From positions 21,495,253 to 21,559,252 of the forward strand of contig CM075939.1 in the NCBI GenBank assembly GCA_038030265.1: a DNA stretch of 64,000 nt, given 5' to 3'. Positions 1-12,299 of the stretch are shown in pieces (position 1 is the first letter of the stretch; each line of letters starts with the position of its first letter). Source of the DNA: Corythucha ciliata. Its lineage: Eukaryota > Arthropoda > Insecta > Hemiptera > Tingidae. The position numbers and the translations under genes were made by a program. The notes beneath the pieces were generated by a model that did no database searches, was not told the DNA's origin, and was given only the letters and a program-made list of their open reading frames with translations.

Positions 1-1717
1 CAGTCCCAACCGCCTTTGCGCTGGATGCAGTACATTATTAATTGTTGTTGGGTTGTGTTTTTTGAGAATTCATAAACTTCAATTTCAAAATTAACTTGCT
101 CTGCTACTCTAGGGTGAGCAATCGGGAGTAAAGGACTGCTGGTGACGTCAGTCCCCACCCCTCCCTCCTGATGGGCAGGGGGAAATCTGCGGCACCTATA
201 GAAATTTTATTCACCTTAATGGTAGACTAATACAAAAATTCGATCTAACGGGGTTGCATCTACCATATGGCTTTTTCCATCTATAGCCAAGCACAAAATC
301 CCGTAATAAATCTGTCAAAATTTCCGTTGAAAGAAACCGTAAAACAAATATTAATACCGTATTGTACGAATCCAACAACAATGACCGCTATTTCCGACAA
401 CAACCCTTACCGTTGGACTTGTGAATAATTTCCATAATCATGTCATACACAATTGTCTATGTATAGCATTGTTATTCATTCAAATATGTTTTGCGTATGG
501 GCGAGACGGTACCAACTGAGGGGGAACAAAATTAAACAGAGTCGGTTTGGTTGCCTACACGATTTGGGAAGGCGGACTCTTGTTAGAGGAGTTATTTGCA
601 ATTAAAATCTTTATCCCGGCCTAAATTTCATTCATAATTGATTGATCTCGTTCTAACTTATGAGGTTTGACTCGATTGTCGCATGAATGAAATGCACTTT
701 TCCCGACAGGCTGCTGTCGGAACAAAACTTTTTTTAGATTACGTTAATTTTCAGATCAGTTACATTAGGTTAAATGGTATGTCACAATTTCATCATTGCG
801 AAATGCGGAGTGCCTGGGTTCGAATCCGAAACAATTTTTTTTTAATTTTTTTTTGTTCCTCCCTTTTTGGCCCACCTCAGGATTTTTCACTCAAGATTTA
901 TTAGGCTGTAGGCAAATCAAATAAAAGAGACGGCTCAAAATACAATGTCAATGAAATTTTTTGGTAATTGGGTGGTCCAGTAAGGCATAGCGTAAATTTA
1001 ATAGCTCCCCTCCGCCGAGAACTCCCCTGCCATATCAACGGATTTGGTTCACTAGGGTCTCATACGAAAGCGCGTTCATTTCTCAGTACTCGAGTCAATT
1101 TTGGGGGCAATTGCAGCAACAGCCGTGCGGTAGCGAATTTTCAACTAATTCAAACCCCTCTTTCACACCGTTCCCGTGGACCGATTCATCTGGATCACGA
1201 ACTCGTCCGAGATATTCACGCTATTGATTTTTAGACCAAATTTGGTTGCCCTAAGTAAAAAATTGCGACCGTGATCGTGCTAACAAGCGAGGGGCCATAT
1301 ACCGACCTCGGATTCGTGTTCTAGGGGTTCTGAAACGTGAAAAAGAAGTATCACAACCCATATGTGCGACCATCAGGGCGAGACCAATAGTGCATTTTTT
1401 TAATGAAATGCACTAAAAACCTAAAAATCATCATTTTCCTATCTCAAGCTCTCACGGGCTCCCATCCGTCTCGGCAAAACCGATGAGAATTCTGTATTAC
1501 TATATAATAATAATATTCCCGCGCACAAAGTGCTAAATAATACTGTGGTATAGAAGGAAAATATTGCGAGGCTAAGTTGCAGCTAATCGAACAAAGGAAC
1601 GCTGTCGTCGGGTTCATGTTTTCCTTGTGGTGAGGTACTACAGCTCCTCGAACTGTTATTTTCTACCGGGCAACAAGACCCTAGGCTACAAAATTCAGTA
1701 AAAACCTAATCTTTATA
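1..1717. other. No gene seen; one dispersed-repeat fragment at about 1255-1410
   Basis: The 1255-1410 segment resembles, inverted, the copy at 36025-36180. Shared pieces are the AGTGCATTT...AAATGCACT hairpin, GACCAATAGTGC, CGTGTTCTAG.GGTTCTGAAA and a GTTGGCACGATC-like block. The region 970-1240 is more G+C-rich and open but shows no exon signals. A patch near 675-720 resembles 9555-9600 (AATGCACTT..CCCGACAG). Confidence 0.4.
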
Positions 1718-1719
1718 TA

Positions 1720-2617
1720 CCGTAAAATCGTGTAATTAGGATCACTTTTCATCTTCTAAGATGAACCAGAGGGACTGGATTCTCATTTCAGTCTTGAGCC
1801 AAAGAACCAGTTTCATGCCTCAACTTTTCAATTATCATTGCATGAACATCATAAAAAAACATTTTTCTGGTCTGATCCTTATTACCCTCCGGGAGGGGTA
1901 ATAAGGATCACCACCAATAGTTTCTACCGAAAATCACTATTAAACCTCTGCTTTCTACTAGGGATCATTTGTTGGAGTTTAAAAAATCCAAAACACAAAA
2001 TATCGTTGACAAACGAAGTTATTATTACAAAAACGGAATATAAACTTGGAAAAGCTGACTAACTAGGTCTAGTTTGTTTTCTGGATCACAGTTCCTTTAC
2101 ATCAGCGTTTTGGCTTACTTATCCCACAATTAGGCGTCAATAGTTCCATTTCAACGTAGAAAAAACGAAATAACTTCAAATATCCAGCCAGGCATGTGGT
2201 GATCCTTATTACACTCCAGGAGCGGAAGATCGGGTGCCTCCCCACTTGAACTCCCTCAAATTGAGTAAAACCCGGAATATCTTAAAAGGTTTTGGTGGAT
2301 GTTCTTTTCTGCACTATATCACTGTCAACTGACGAATATCCGGTCTCAAACAATCACAACATAACCAAGGTGTACGAAGTTTCCGTGGTACACAAAAACA
2401 CGTAATAAGAGTGACAACACTCCAAGCGTTTTGGCGGTCGTGAATATTTTGCAACACCTCGTTTGAGGCTCATGGCGGAGTCCCATCGAAGTAGAAAACA
2501 CAAGCAACCCTCGATTTCTGTAATTACTTCTACCTACTAGCTACCAGGAACCGAATATCGTGTAGGTAAAGTTTTGATCCTTATTAGACTACTGATCCTA
2601 ATTACCCGATTTTACGG
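1720..2617. mobile_element. TIR DNA element (MITE-like) with repeated internal GTAATAAGGATCA motifs
   Basis: Terminal inverted repeats of about 25 bp begin CCGTAAAATCG and continue into GTAATTAGGATCA. Both ends are bordered by TA (1718-1719, 2618-2619). Inside, GTAATAAGGATCA or its inverse recurs near 1873, 1897, 2202 and 2576, including a 36-bp palindrome at 1876-1911. No transposase frame is visible. Confidence 0.65.
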
Positions 2618-2650
2618 TATTTCACGTATCAAAAAACGTTGTCTTATGGT

Positions 2651-2775
2651 CAATTTCACCACCGGGAGTTAGGTTGGAGTTACCAAACTCCAACATTGTT
2701 ACCATAAATTGTGACTCATTTTTTTTGTTAATTCCGAGTTAATGTACGTCAAACCTTAACTCTCGGTAGTGAAAT
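2651..2775. repeat. Short foldback element, about 125 bp
   Basis: TTTCACCACCGGGAGTTAGG on the left matches the inverse of CCTTAACTCTCGGTAGTGAAA on the right with a few changes. The middle is A+T-rich and non-coding. Confidence 0.5.
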
Positions 2776-5700
2776 CAACCATTATTGTCAGTAAAAAACC
2801 TCCTATTAACATTTCTCGGCTATGGTTAACGTGATGGTTAGTACCATAATTGATTCATAATAGTATAATAAATTATAAGCATAGAAAACGTCAGGGAAGC
2901 TTAAACTTCATTCCTCAACAGTTGCTTTTTCAAAAACAACCGTCGTTACTTAATTATGTGTTACCTACGTTTTTAAAAGAAAGGGGAAGAATGACAAGTA
3001 TACCCATCCCAGCGTTATGTAAAATTAATTATGTAATTAAAAAAAGGTCTGGTTTTAGATAATTAGTGCAGAATATATTAATGCTAGCTCTTCAACTAGA
3101 AAAAATAACTTCATTAGCTGATGTTGCTACTATAGCTACTTGTTAGATCACTATGTAATCACCTCATCAACACAGCAGGTGACAAACATCTTCTTTATCT
3201 CATCACTACTTGCGTTGTCTAAATGCATTCAGACAATTAGCAATGCAATTTTTAACCCACGACACCCTAATCCGTACATATATTCATCCAATTTTCCCAT
3301 CATAATCGCCTAAGCCATACAAGCTTTCTCGCCATTACAAGGATTTCGCTTTTGTCTCCTTATATCCATTGTCTGTTTTGCGGCCGCTCAAAATAGAGTT
3401 GGTGTATACGAAAAGGGGAGGGGGGTTAAATATTTATTGTCAAATAAATAAATAAAATGTTGTATATTTTATTTATTCCGTTTTTTATAGTTTACTCCTT
3501 GTTTCGATCTCCCGTCAAGTTGGCTCGAAAGTACACGGAATTTGAGGAGGTGTGCGTTTGTTAATTGGACTTTTAAATTTATTCTAAAGCTTCCGACTGT
3601 CGATGGTTTCAAATTAAGACATGTGTAAATATATGTAAAGCTAAAGTATTTAGTTTTAAATAGGTAACGTCGCTTCCCCCGGACAATATGGGGATTTTTA
3701 CTTCCATGTCCCCTCGGAATTGGAAGTATGGTGTTCGTGAAAAAAATCGAGTCCGAGCCGACTTCACTTTCTTGTTGTTCAACTTCAGAACATTTTTAAA
3801 ACCTCAATTAGGAAGCATTTCACAAAAGCATCAAATTATCTTCCAATAAAAAAAAATAAAGAATACCATGTTCTGAACTGAAACTATATGCTGATTTGAC
3901 TTTGTTTACCTTCCTGTTATGATTTTAGGAGGATTTATTAATTTCCAAGGAAGATCTCAGCCAACTTCTCAAAGTAACTATTTATTTGTAGAGAAAACGG
4001 TTAACACACACGCCGACTGTGGAAAGGCCGAAAGGAAAGACAGGTTGCACGTCAATTTACGGTACTGACGCTTTACATGCCTGTATCCACAGTCTCCACT
4101 TGACCAACTGAAGGTGGTGGTGAGTAGGTGGTTTTACACTCACTCATGCAATTCTCTCACACTTGCATCCGCCTCGAAGAGCGAAAGATGCGAAAAACCA
4201 GCGGCGGCGGCTGGAGAGTAGCTGCTTCTGAGTGGAGATCGATACGAAAACACGCGCAGTCTCCAATCTCCAAGCTCTTTGAACAACAGTGTCAAAAAAG
4301 ATGGGTGGGATGGTGGGGGGTTCGTTAATTAGAATATGAAGAAAAAATATTAAAATAAAACGTAGGGTCTCTTTAAAAGAGTACGCAACCATTACTGCAG
4401 GCGATAGTCCTGGTCCTCCCTCAGATGCTTGAAGCACTCTCTCTTTTACTGACGCCGAATCCCCCTCTCCCCTCATCATCTTGAAAGACCTCGTTAATGC
4501 TACTGGAATAATCCGAGTGCTAAGACATTTTCCCATAGTAAACAATTTTTTATTTTAATTAGGTTCCTACCTACCTAAATGTAATCCATCTTCGCATAAG
4601 CTTTAAATCCAGCCTTTCCATTCAAACTTTTTAATTAATGATACAAGTTTCGGGTGAAGAAATAGTCGCGAAACTTCGTGTTTCGAGACTATTTTTCGAG
4701 GATAATCAGCCATGAAATCAATATTTTAGATGGCGTTCATCGAAATTGTGAAGCAATCATTTTGATTATGAGAATGATGTTTCGTTGAATGACTTCGCTA
4801 AGGGGAACTTGCAAATTTTTCAAAAATTGGGTTTTCTTAAAGAGGAATCTTTCACGAGACTATATGCTCATATTAAACAATGAAACCAGTCAAGGATATT
4901 TTTTAGGGAATTTTGAAAAATAGGTAATTACGTCATAACATATTTAACGGGATGGTAGGGGGGGGGGAAGATGGGTAAGACGTGGTTTCTAGGGCACAAT
5001 TTTTCTCTTGTTCTTTGTGAACAAACAATTTTAGAGTTACTCATACGCTTCACAACTAACCAACTTCGTAATTTCCCCTCGCAACCATCTATCCCCTCCT
5101 ATAGAACATTGAAATTAATTTAAAAATCACCAGACGCACCAATCGGGTTGCAACTTACGTTGATATCCTTCAGTTCCCGTGCCACATCGCCGATATACAT
5201 TTCTCCCAAATCTGAGATTCATCCAACTTTCCGCATTACATGTTTTTAACCTTCAATATGCAACCAAATGGGAAGTAACGTTTTCTTTGTTTCTTCATTT
5301 TAGTGGTCTCTGTCTATCCGTCCACGAGAGCAACCAAAGCTTCTTTAATAGCCGTGAAATTGAAGCATTCCGAGCTAAATGCGAACGCGCATGCCAATTG
5401 TAAGTTTCTGGCAGGGCCGTTTTTAGGGGTAGGCGACCTTCTAGGATCGGAACACAGGGGGGCCCCGGCATGGAATAAAACCATCCAACTGAACAGTTTT
5501 TAAATACAGGTAAAAATGAACAGTTTTTATGATACTGATTTACGTTTTACCTCACGCAATCGGATTTTTTTAATTGTGAAAACTCGCAACTTATTATAGG
5601 CTTTGAAGGCGCCAGATCTGAAATTGGTTTATTGGGCTGAACCAGTACCGTCTTTAGGCGGGGGCCCGGGGCCCCGTGTAGAGGGGGGGGGGCCTCGGAT

Positions 5701-6061
5701 TCTTCAGATCTTTTTTCTAATATGGAAGAAATGTACCTACTCGGCTTCTATCGATAGTCGACCGTTCGTTGATCGAACCTAAAATAAAATATTCATTTTT
5801 TCATGGGTCTATAAATGTTTTAGGGTTTTTGTGTTTGATGTGCAACCAGTAGCGCAATGATGAAGGGATGACGGGCAAAATGTAATGAGGGAAAGGGGTC
5901 CTTAGCTAATCCGCGCTCGAAATAGTGATAAACCTTGATTCTCGGTTAAAATTTAGAAAAATGCGCCAATTCATCGCTATGTGTGAATGTGAATACACCG
6001 TTTATTCGCTGCTAAAACGGGGAAAAATTACTTGTCTTTTTTTCTTTATGTGTCCCAGCAA
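2776..6061. other. No gene seen; A+T-rich spacer with G-rich patches
   Basis: Three points stand out. A 29-base word ending AAAAAATCGAGTCCGAG near 3729-3757 recurs at about 22703. A run of nine G occurs near 4960. Two short fragments at about 5410-5470 and 5645-5700 share a GCCGTtTTTAGG...GGCCCCGG pattern that also appears inverted at about 8380-8445, probably a decayed dispersed repeat. The open frames here lack splice context or known motifs. Confidence 0.3.
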
Positions 6062-6249
6062 TTAATTAATTGCAAATTAGACTACCCTTGTCTTAGGACT
6101 TTTCAAGGGATTACTCCCCCCTCACCGCACCATTCTAGTCACCCTGCAGTGAATACGAGGGAGTGGGGAGGCTGAAAATAAAGAATTAAACTTTATTGAA
6201 GCTAAATACTTACCATTTTTTACTTGTTTTGAGTTCCGAGAAAAAATTG

Positions 6250-6323
6250 CTCCCAGGGTGGGATTCGAACCCACGACCTCCTAGTTTCACGCCAGGCGCT
6301 CTGCCACTGAGCTAGCCTGAGAG
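6250..6323 (-). repeat. tRNA-like SINE head
   Basis: CTCTCAG pairs with CTGGGAG as a 7-bp acceptor stem. A D-arm (GCTC...GAGC), a 5-bp anticodon stem and a perfect T-arm around GGGTTCGAATCCC follow. Position 33 is G instead of the conserved T, and four bases instead of two separate the acceptor and D stems. I therefore call it a SINE head with pol III A/B boxes, not a tRNA gene. Confidence 0.6.
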
Positions 6324-6664
6324 GCTTACGCTAAGAGCGAACCCCACCAGAGAGAAACTCCCTCTCGGAACTCAAACGCACGAATCGGGTCAGTGCGTGT
6401 TTTACAATTGTTCTTTTTTCTTTATGTGTCCCAGCAATTAATTAATTGCAAATTAGACGACCCTTGTCTTAGGACTTTTCAGCGCGGTGAGGGGGGAGTA
6501 ATCCCTTGAAAAGTCCTAAGACAAGGGTCGTCTAATTTGCAATTAATTAATTGCTGGGACACATAAAGAAAAAAGAACAATTGTAAAACACGCACTGACC
6601 CGATTCGTGTGTTTGAGTTCCGAGAGGGAGTTTCTCTCTGGTGGGGTTCGCTCTTAGCGTAAGC

Positions 6665-6738
6665 CTCTCAGGCTAGCTCAGTGGCAGAGCGCCTGGCGCG
6701 AAACTAGGAGGTCGTGGGTTCGAATCCCACCCTGGGAG
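6665..6738 (+). repeat. tRNA-like SINE head (mirror copy)
   Basis: This is the inverted partner of the head at 6250-6323, with one visible change in the anticodon loop (CGTGAAA versus CGCGAAA). The same non-canonical features apply. Confidence 0.6.
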
Positions 6739-6924
6739 CAATTTTTTCTCGGAACTCAAAACAAGTAAAAAATGGTAAGTATTTAGCTTCAATAAAGTTT
6801 AATTCTTTATTTTCAGCCTCCCCACTCCCTCGAATTCACTGCAGGGTGACTAGGGTGGTGCGGTGAGGGGGGAGTAATCCCTTGAAAAGTCCTAAGACAA
6901 GGGTCGTCTAATTTGCAATTAATA

Positions 6925-7760
6925 ACTTGTCTTTTCGACCTGAATTTGCGATTTTTTCACATTTAACTTTAAGTTAATTAGCGCTTTTCCCCCAGCTTAT
7001 CGTTGAATTAGTGATTTTTCCCGATTTTAGCACCATAAATTCGCAGTTTGCTGCTAAAATTGAGAAAAATTGCTAATTAGATGCTAAAATGAGGAAAAAG
7101 CGCTAAATGCGCTACGCGGCGTGGTCAAAACTGAGAAGTGCTAATTCGCGGCTAAAAATGAGAAAAAGTGCTAACTCATGACGAAATGTGAAATAATTTC
7201 AAAAAAGCGATAATTTGCGGGGCATCCTAATTTATTGATGCACGCAAAAATCAACCCGGCGTCATAAAATTTAGAAAAATCGCTAACTCACTGCTAAAAT
7301 GGGGAAAAAGCGCTAACTCGCATACCTAAATGGGAAAATATCGCACATTCATGGCCAAAATTAAGAACAAGTGACAACTGCCGCTAGAAATGAGAACAAG
7401 GGCTCTTTTAAAGCCGAAATTGTAAAGAGGCTATACTTTGCGGGGCATCCTAACTTAAAACAAAAACTGAGAAAATTCACGGTTTTAACGGCCACTTAGT
7501 TGCTGAGATAAAGTGCTAAAGTCATGGCTAAAGCAAAATAAATTGCTAATTCGTGGTAAAATGGAGAAAAACTCATATTGTCGACTAAAATGTGGGAAAA
7601 GCGCTATTTGAGAAAAAGCGCTTATTCACAGCTCATATCAAGAAAACACTAATGGCGGATATAAATGAGAAAAATAGCTAATTCGCGTCTAAAATTGAGA
7701 AAAAACGCCAATTCTTGCCTAAAAGAGGAAAAATCGCTAGTTCACGGCAGGGGCGTAGCC
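6925..7760. repeat. Degenerate short-word array, type A
   Basis: About 25 imperfect repeats of a word near 30 bp: GCTAATTCGCGGCTAAAA then TTGAGAAAAAGC. No two copies are identical. The same array type occurs at about 10790-10880, 22380-22620 and 44890-48005. Confidence 0.75.
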
Positions 7761-8160
7761 AGTCTTTTGATCTAGGGGTGGGCAGCTTGACGAGGTGAGA
7801 ACAAGTCAGATGTATTCCAAAGCTTATTGCAGGTGTATATTAGGGGATGAGTCCCCGGAAAGAAAACTCGGTAGCTCATCAATTATAACGCGAGGTAAAT
7901 AGAAGCGCGAAATCGTCAATTCAACCCCAGAAACTGAATTAACGTAGTTAATGGGTCGTGAACTGTCAAAACCTAACATCTCTGCTGTGAAACTGTATTT
8001 TTTGCATTCTATTTCGGAATTTCGGTAGAATAACTGGCGATTTTTTCTCCAGAAAGTGAAATTTTTGGAATTGAACCAGGAATTTTCGGCCCCTGGAAGA
8101 CCCTGAGGAATGGTAACTGCGGTAGTCTTATAGTCCCCCAAGCTGCGGACTCTTCCGTCG
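7761..8160. other. No gene seen between type A and type B arrays
   Basis: It contains an open frame on the minus strand (7824-8141) without recognisable domains or splice signals. I read it as a chance frame. Confidence 0.3.
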
Positions 8161-8164
8161 TAGA

Positions 8165-8640
8165 GGCGAATGGTTTTTCAGCAACAAACAGCTTTCTGTG
8201 AGTCAGAACCGCGAAAAATGGGTTTTAGCTAGAAAAATCCGCGAAATGGTTTTTAGAGTGCGAAATCAGTGAACATGTTTTTTTAATGAGTCAGACCTGC
8301 AAAAATGGGGTTTCAGGGCGTAAAACCAGTGAAATTACTATGTCAGATACAAAATGTACCTATTTTAGTGAGCGAAATTCGGTAAAAGGGGGCCCACTGA
8401 TATCCCTGGCCCGGGGCTCCAACTTTAATAAAGACGGCCCTGGGCTGAACCCTGAAATTTCAATTTAAAACACCAAAATCCTTTCTTGACATTGGTTCTC
8501 TGAAGTGACCCAAACCCGCGAAATGATGTTTAAAGAAGAAAAATGTGACAAATTGGGGATTTAAAGGGCCAAATACTACAGACATTTGGTTTTAAAGGCC
8601 CCGCGAAGTTGAACTAGGGAAACCTCAAGATATTCGCTTG
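8165..8640. repeat. Degenerate short-word array, type B (inverse orientation)
   Basis: Imperfect repeats around GCGAAATGGGGTTTTA with GTGAGTCAGA-like linkers. This is the reverse orientation of the family at 19540-20870 and 51080-52110, where the word reads roughly CGGGTTTGGCTCTTTCAAAACC. Confidence 0.5.
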
Positions 8641-8744
8641 TTTGTTGCACCAAACCATCGAAATTGCCATTTGAAAAAGGCAAAAAACGGAATTTTAGTT
8701 GTCATCGTGTATTCTGAATGAGCCCTATATTTTTATCGCTATAC

Positions 8745-9000
8745 AGGGTGGAAGGGGATAAGTGTGACAAAAATTTTTGGGTGATAGTAGGCCTCATTTT
8801 GCGACCGAAATCACCATATACACCACGGTCCGAAATTCAAAACCCTTCGAGATATGATTTTTCTAACGATTTTTAAGGCTTACATAATTATTTTTAACTA
8901 ACAGCGAGAAACTCGCATTCAATTTAGATTTTTGCAACTTTTGGTGATGGATTCGGAAAGAGCACACTATGTTCTGTCAGGATTAGCCATTTTCGATAGA
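8745..9000. mobile_element. End fragment of a TA/CAGGGTG inverted-repeat element
   Basis: The sequence starts TATACAGGGTGGAAGGGG and includes GATGGATTCGGAAAGAG near 8945. The inverse of a related GTGGATTCGGAAAGAGGAC lies at 36900-36922 beside another end of the same kind (37116). It is a truncated copy; the partner end is not found. Confidence 0.4.
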
Positions 9001-9189
9001 CGTTAACTATTTTATGTGCCCTTAAATGCGGCTCAAAGTCGTGCAAATCGGGGAATTAATTTTTTCCAAAAAAAAAGTCACTCCCCGATTGTCCACACTA
9101 AATCTGTGTGTACGGACAACCCGTGATTCAGAAAAACATCTTCAAAGTGTCCTTTACAAAAATAGTCATAAGCGTTTTCTTAGTTGTTT

Positions 9190-9800
9190 GGTGATTTTTC
9201 GTCAAAAATGACGACTTCTTAGAAAAAATGATGATTTTTCTCTTCAAAATCGCTTGTTTTGACCTGAAAAATTTGAATAAGTTTTGTGATTTTAAAGTGA
9301 TAAAAAGCACTAAAACCTTATCCAAAGCTATACGTTGAATCGAACTGATTATGCCCGCCGACCAAAGTAACAACAAATGTCGCTCCGGCAGCTGGGGTGT
9401 CGGATAGATTAGATTTCACGAAATACGAATTTCGTTAATTTAAATTAATTTGCGATCATTCAGCAAGAATGGCTATAAAAATGTAAAGTAACAACGTGAA
9501 ATGTTAATTAATGCCGAATAATCGCTAAATAACTAAAAACGTCGAAACTTGTAGTATTGTAATGCACTTAACCCGACAGCCAGCGGCCGGAGCGACATTT
9601 TTTGATTCTTTGGTAGGCGCACACATTGAATTCCACTCTAAGGATAGCTTTGGATGTGGTTTTAGACCGTTTTAGCGTGTTAAAATCACAATGATTGATC
9701 GAATTTTTCAGGTCAAAACAATCGATTTTGAAGGGAAAAAACATTATTTTTTCTAAAAAATGGTCATTTCTGACCATTGATAACAGAAGTCGGTCTTTCA
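9190..9800. repeat. Diverged foldback element
   Basis: A left arm at about 9190-9395 and a right arm at about 9565-9790 are inverted copies. Shared pieces include TTTTGACCTGAAAAATT, CTTCAAAATCG, ATCCAAAGCTAT and TGTCGCTCCGGC. The centre (9400-9560) is A+T-rich. Divergence of perhaps 25-30 percent suggests an old insertion. Confidence 0.5.
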
Positions 9801-11323
9801 AGTATCTTTTATAGTACGAACATTTAGTGGCCAAATATTTCTCATTTTGGCCCCTTTCCACGCCCATCCATGGTGCGTTTTGGCTGGATGGAACCAACTG
9901 CGTTCCACCATGGACGAATTTCCGAAGGACTGGCAAACTGCTCCGGCTCAAACCGTAACACTTGGGAATAATGAGCTCAAATCTTTAAATTCGTACGCCC
10001 AAAACCCCGGGTTTCATCAAGCCACCAAAAAGCCAGCCAGCCCAAACCCAAAGCTCCAAAGTAAAAACAAAACTTTTCTGGCCAAGCTCGGCCGGTTAAA
10101 AAAAAAAAAAATCTCCCATAAAAAATTCAAATTTTAAACGAAAACGTAGGTCCCCGTCTTTATTTTCCGCCTCAATGATGTGTTTTAGAGAAAGCTTCGC
10201 CTTGTTTCGGGCGAGGAAAAATTAATATCTTCATAATGAAAATTCCTATAAACTTGAAATTTTATTGTAGTGTTATCATTGTTTTCAACAAAATGTTAAA
10301 ACATTTTCGAGCATTTTAACCGCGCGCGTCAAAAACTATGTTTCTGTGACAGCATTTCAAAACTCACAACGCCCCTCAAATTGAGATACAGACATGGACT
10401 GGGGCTCATTTTAAAGGTTTAGTTTTATTGGCTTTCCAGGAAAAATAGTGATTAGGACGGGTGCAGATCAATTCAATCCGTAAAAATGTGATTTCCAACA
10501 AACGGTCTCGTTTTGAACTAATGTAAGTCTACAAGGTCCCCTGTGACAAAAGATTAAGATTTTTGGGAAATATTGTCTACGCTAATGAAAAACAATCGGG
10601 TGTCGTTTAATAAAGAATTATACAAATTTTCTGTGAAGCACCAAGTCTGTGTTGATTAGGGCTCCCCCCCCCCCATAATCAACATTTTCTACCGATATTT
10701 CGGCGAATTGAGAAAATGTTGCCGAGAATGGGTGCAGCCCTACTCTTTCACCGTTACAGCCGCGAATTTCAGATATTTTTTCCATATTTAGTCATGAATT
10801 AGCGCTTTTTGTCTACGTTAGCCTCCAGAAAGCACGAATTAGCGTTTTCTTAATTCTAACCGTGAATTGGCGATTTCTCAATTATACAGGGCATTAAAAA
10901 AATGAATGTCAATATTTTGCCCTGTGAATGTACGTCCAAAATGAGTCAAAATTAGTCGTATTAACCGTAGTCCGATTAATAAGTTGTATATTTAGGAAAA
11001 ATAATCACTTTTATAATGGGCCTCGTTTTTCCGGATATAAAATCGTTCGTTCCTTGGCAACCAGAGCTCTCGCACGTCATATTCAGTGCCACTATTGTAA
11101 AGGGCAGACTTTTTTTCCATAAGATTTCGTGTTGTTCAATTCAATTTTGTTCGTAGGCGCTGAGGAAATCAACTGAAAACTCAAAATTGTGTTCAAGTTT
11201 ATCACCGTTGCCCATAATTTGAAGTCAGATTTCTGCTCAACAGGTGCTTTCCGAGATTGGACGCGTACCTACGCAAAAGTCAGCTCTCCCCCGAGAAAAA
11301 AATCGCCGACTCGCGCGACGGCG
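9801..11323. other. No gene seen
   Basis: The stretch 9840-10000 is more G+C-rich and open on both strands, but I recognise nothing in it. A short hairpin (TACAGGGCA...TGCCCTGT) lies at 10885-10926. Type A words appear at about 10790-10880. A C10 run ends near 10674. Confidence 0.3.
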
Positions 11324-11460
11324 TATTTTTTGACGCATGTGAACCAGGCACAACACATGTCAGAAAATTCCACGAAAAATGAATCAATCGTTTGTTTACC
11401 GTTTGTTTTGCCAAAATTTTCGTTTGTTTAGCATTTTGAATTTATATTTTCTTAAAAATC

Positions 11461-12290
11461 AGCATGTGTCGGGCTAAGTTCACGCAACCCGACACATGGG
11501 CGGAATCGTTTGTTTCGCGGCATATTCCGTCTCATTATCGTTTCTTTACGTTTGTTTAGCCTAAATTTTCGTTTGTTTAGCCTTTTGAATTTATATTTTC
11601 TTTAAAAATCAGCGTGTCGGGCTAAGTTCACGCAACCCGACACATGGGCGGAATCGTTGGTTTCGCGGCATATTCCGTCTCATTATCGTTTGTTTACGTT
11701 TGTTTAGCCGAAATTTTCGTTTCTTTAGCATTTTGAATTTATATTTTCTTAAAAAATCAGCATGTGTCGGGCTAAGTTCACGCAACCCGACACATGGGCG
11801 GAATCGTTTGTTTCACGGCATATTCCGTCTCATTATCGTTTGTTTAGCCTAAATTTTCGTTTGTTTAGCATTTTGAATTTATATTTTCTTTAAAAATCAG
11901 CTGTGTCGGGCTATAAGTTCACGCAACCCGACACATGGGCGGAATCGTTTGTTTCGCGGCATATTCCGTCTCATTATCGTTTGTTCACGTTTGTTTAGCC
12001 GAAATTTTCGTTTGTTTAGTATTTTGAATTTATATTTTCTTAAAAAATCAGCATGTGTCGGGCTAAGTTCACGCGCAACCCGACACATGGGCGGAATCGT
12101 TTGTTTCGCGGCATATTCCGTCTCATATCATTTGTTTACGTTTGTTTAGCCGAAATTTTCGTTTGTTTAGCATTTTGAATTTACATTTTCTTAAAAAATC
12201 AGCATGTGTCGGGCTAAGTTCACGCAACCCGACACATGGGCGGAATCGTTTGTTTCGCGGCATATTCCGTCTCATTATCGTTTGTTTAGC
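11461..12290 (+). repeat. Left TIR tandem array, six units of about 150 bp
   Basis: Units begin near 11461, 11611, 11760, 11899, 12050 and 12201. Each carries a hairpin with arms TGTGTCGGG and CCCGACACA around CTAAGTTCACGCAA, followed by GGGCGGAATCG and a TTTGTTTAG-rich tract. One unit is about 10 bp short because it lost a TTTACGTTTG block. Open frames running through this array simply reflect unit lengths near a multiple of three and are not genes. Confidence 0.9.
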
Positions 12291-12299
12291 CATAATAAT

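Larger units (their letters stand above)
6062..6922. repeat. Near-perfect inverted repeat, about 420-bp arms, each with a tRNA-headed SINE-like unit
   Basis: Arms at about 6062-6481 and 6505-6922 face each other across a 23-bp spacer (6482-6504) and differ at only a few positions. Each arm holds a tRNA-like segment followed by CAATTTTTTCTCGGAACTC, and an AATAAAG-containing A+T-rich part. A segment containing TTGTCTTAGGACTTTTCA occurs twice within the left arm (about 6080-6110 and 6463-6481), so the SINE-like unit is itself bordered by direct repeats. Confidence 0.75.

Noticed and set aside
4144..4545. 133-codon minus-strand frame
   Set aside because: Composition is that of non-coding DNA, the other strand is also partly open, and no domain or splice context was found.
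6250..6738. Pair of tRNA genes
   Set aside because: G at position 33, four bases between acceptor and D stems, and a tail shared with other SINE copies point to SINE heads.
9568..10137. Overlapping frames on both strands (127 and 96 codons)
   Set aside because: The minus frame runs through the foldback arm; neither frame has a recognisable domain.
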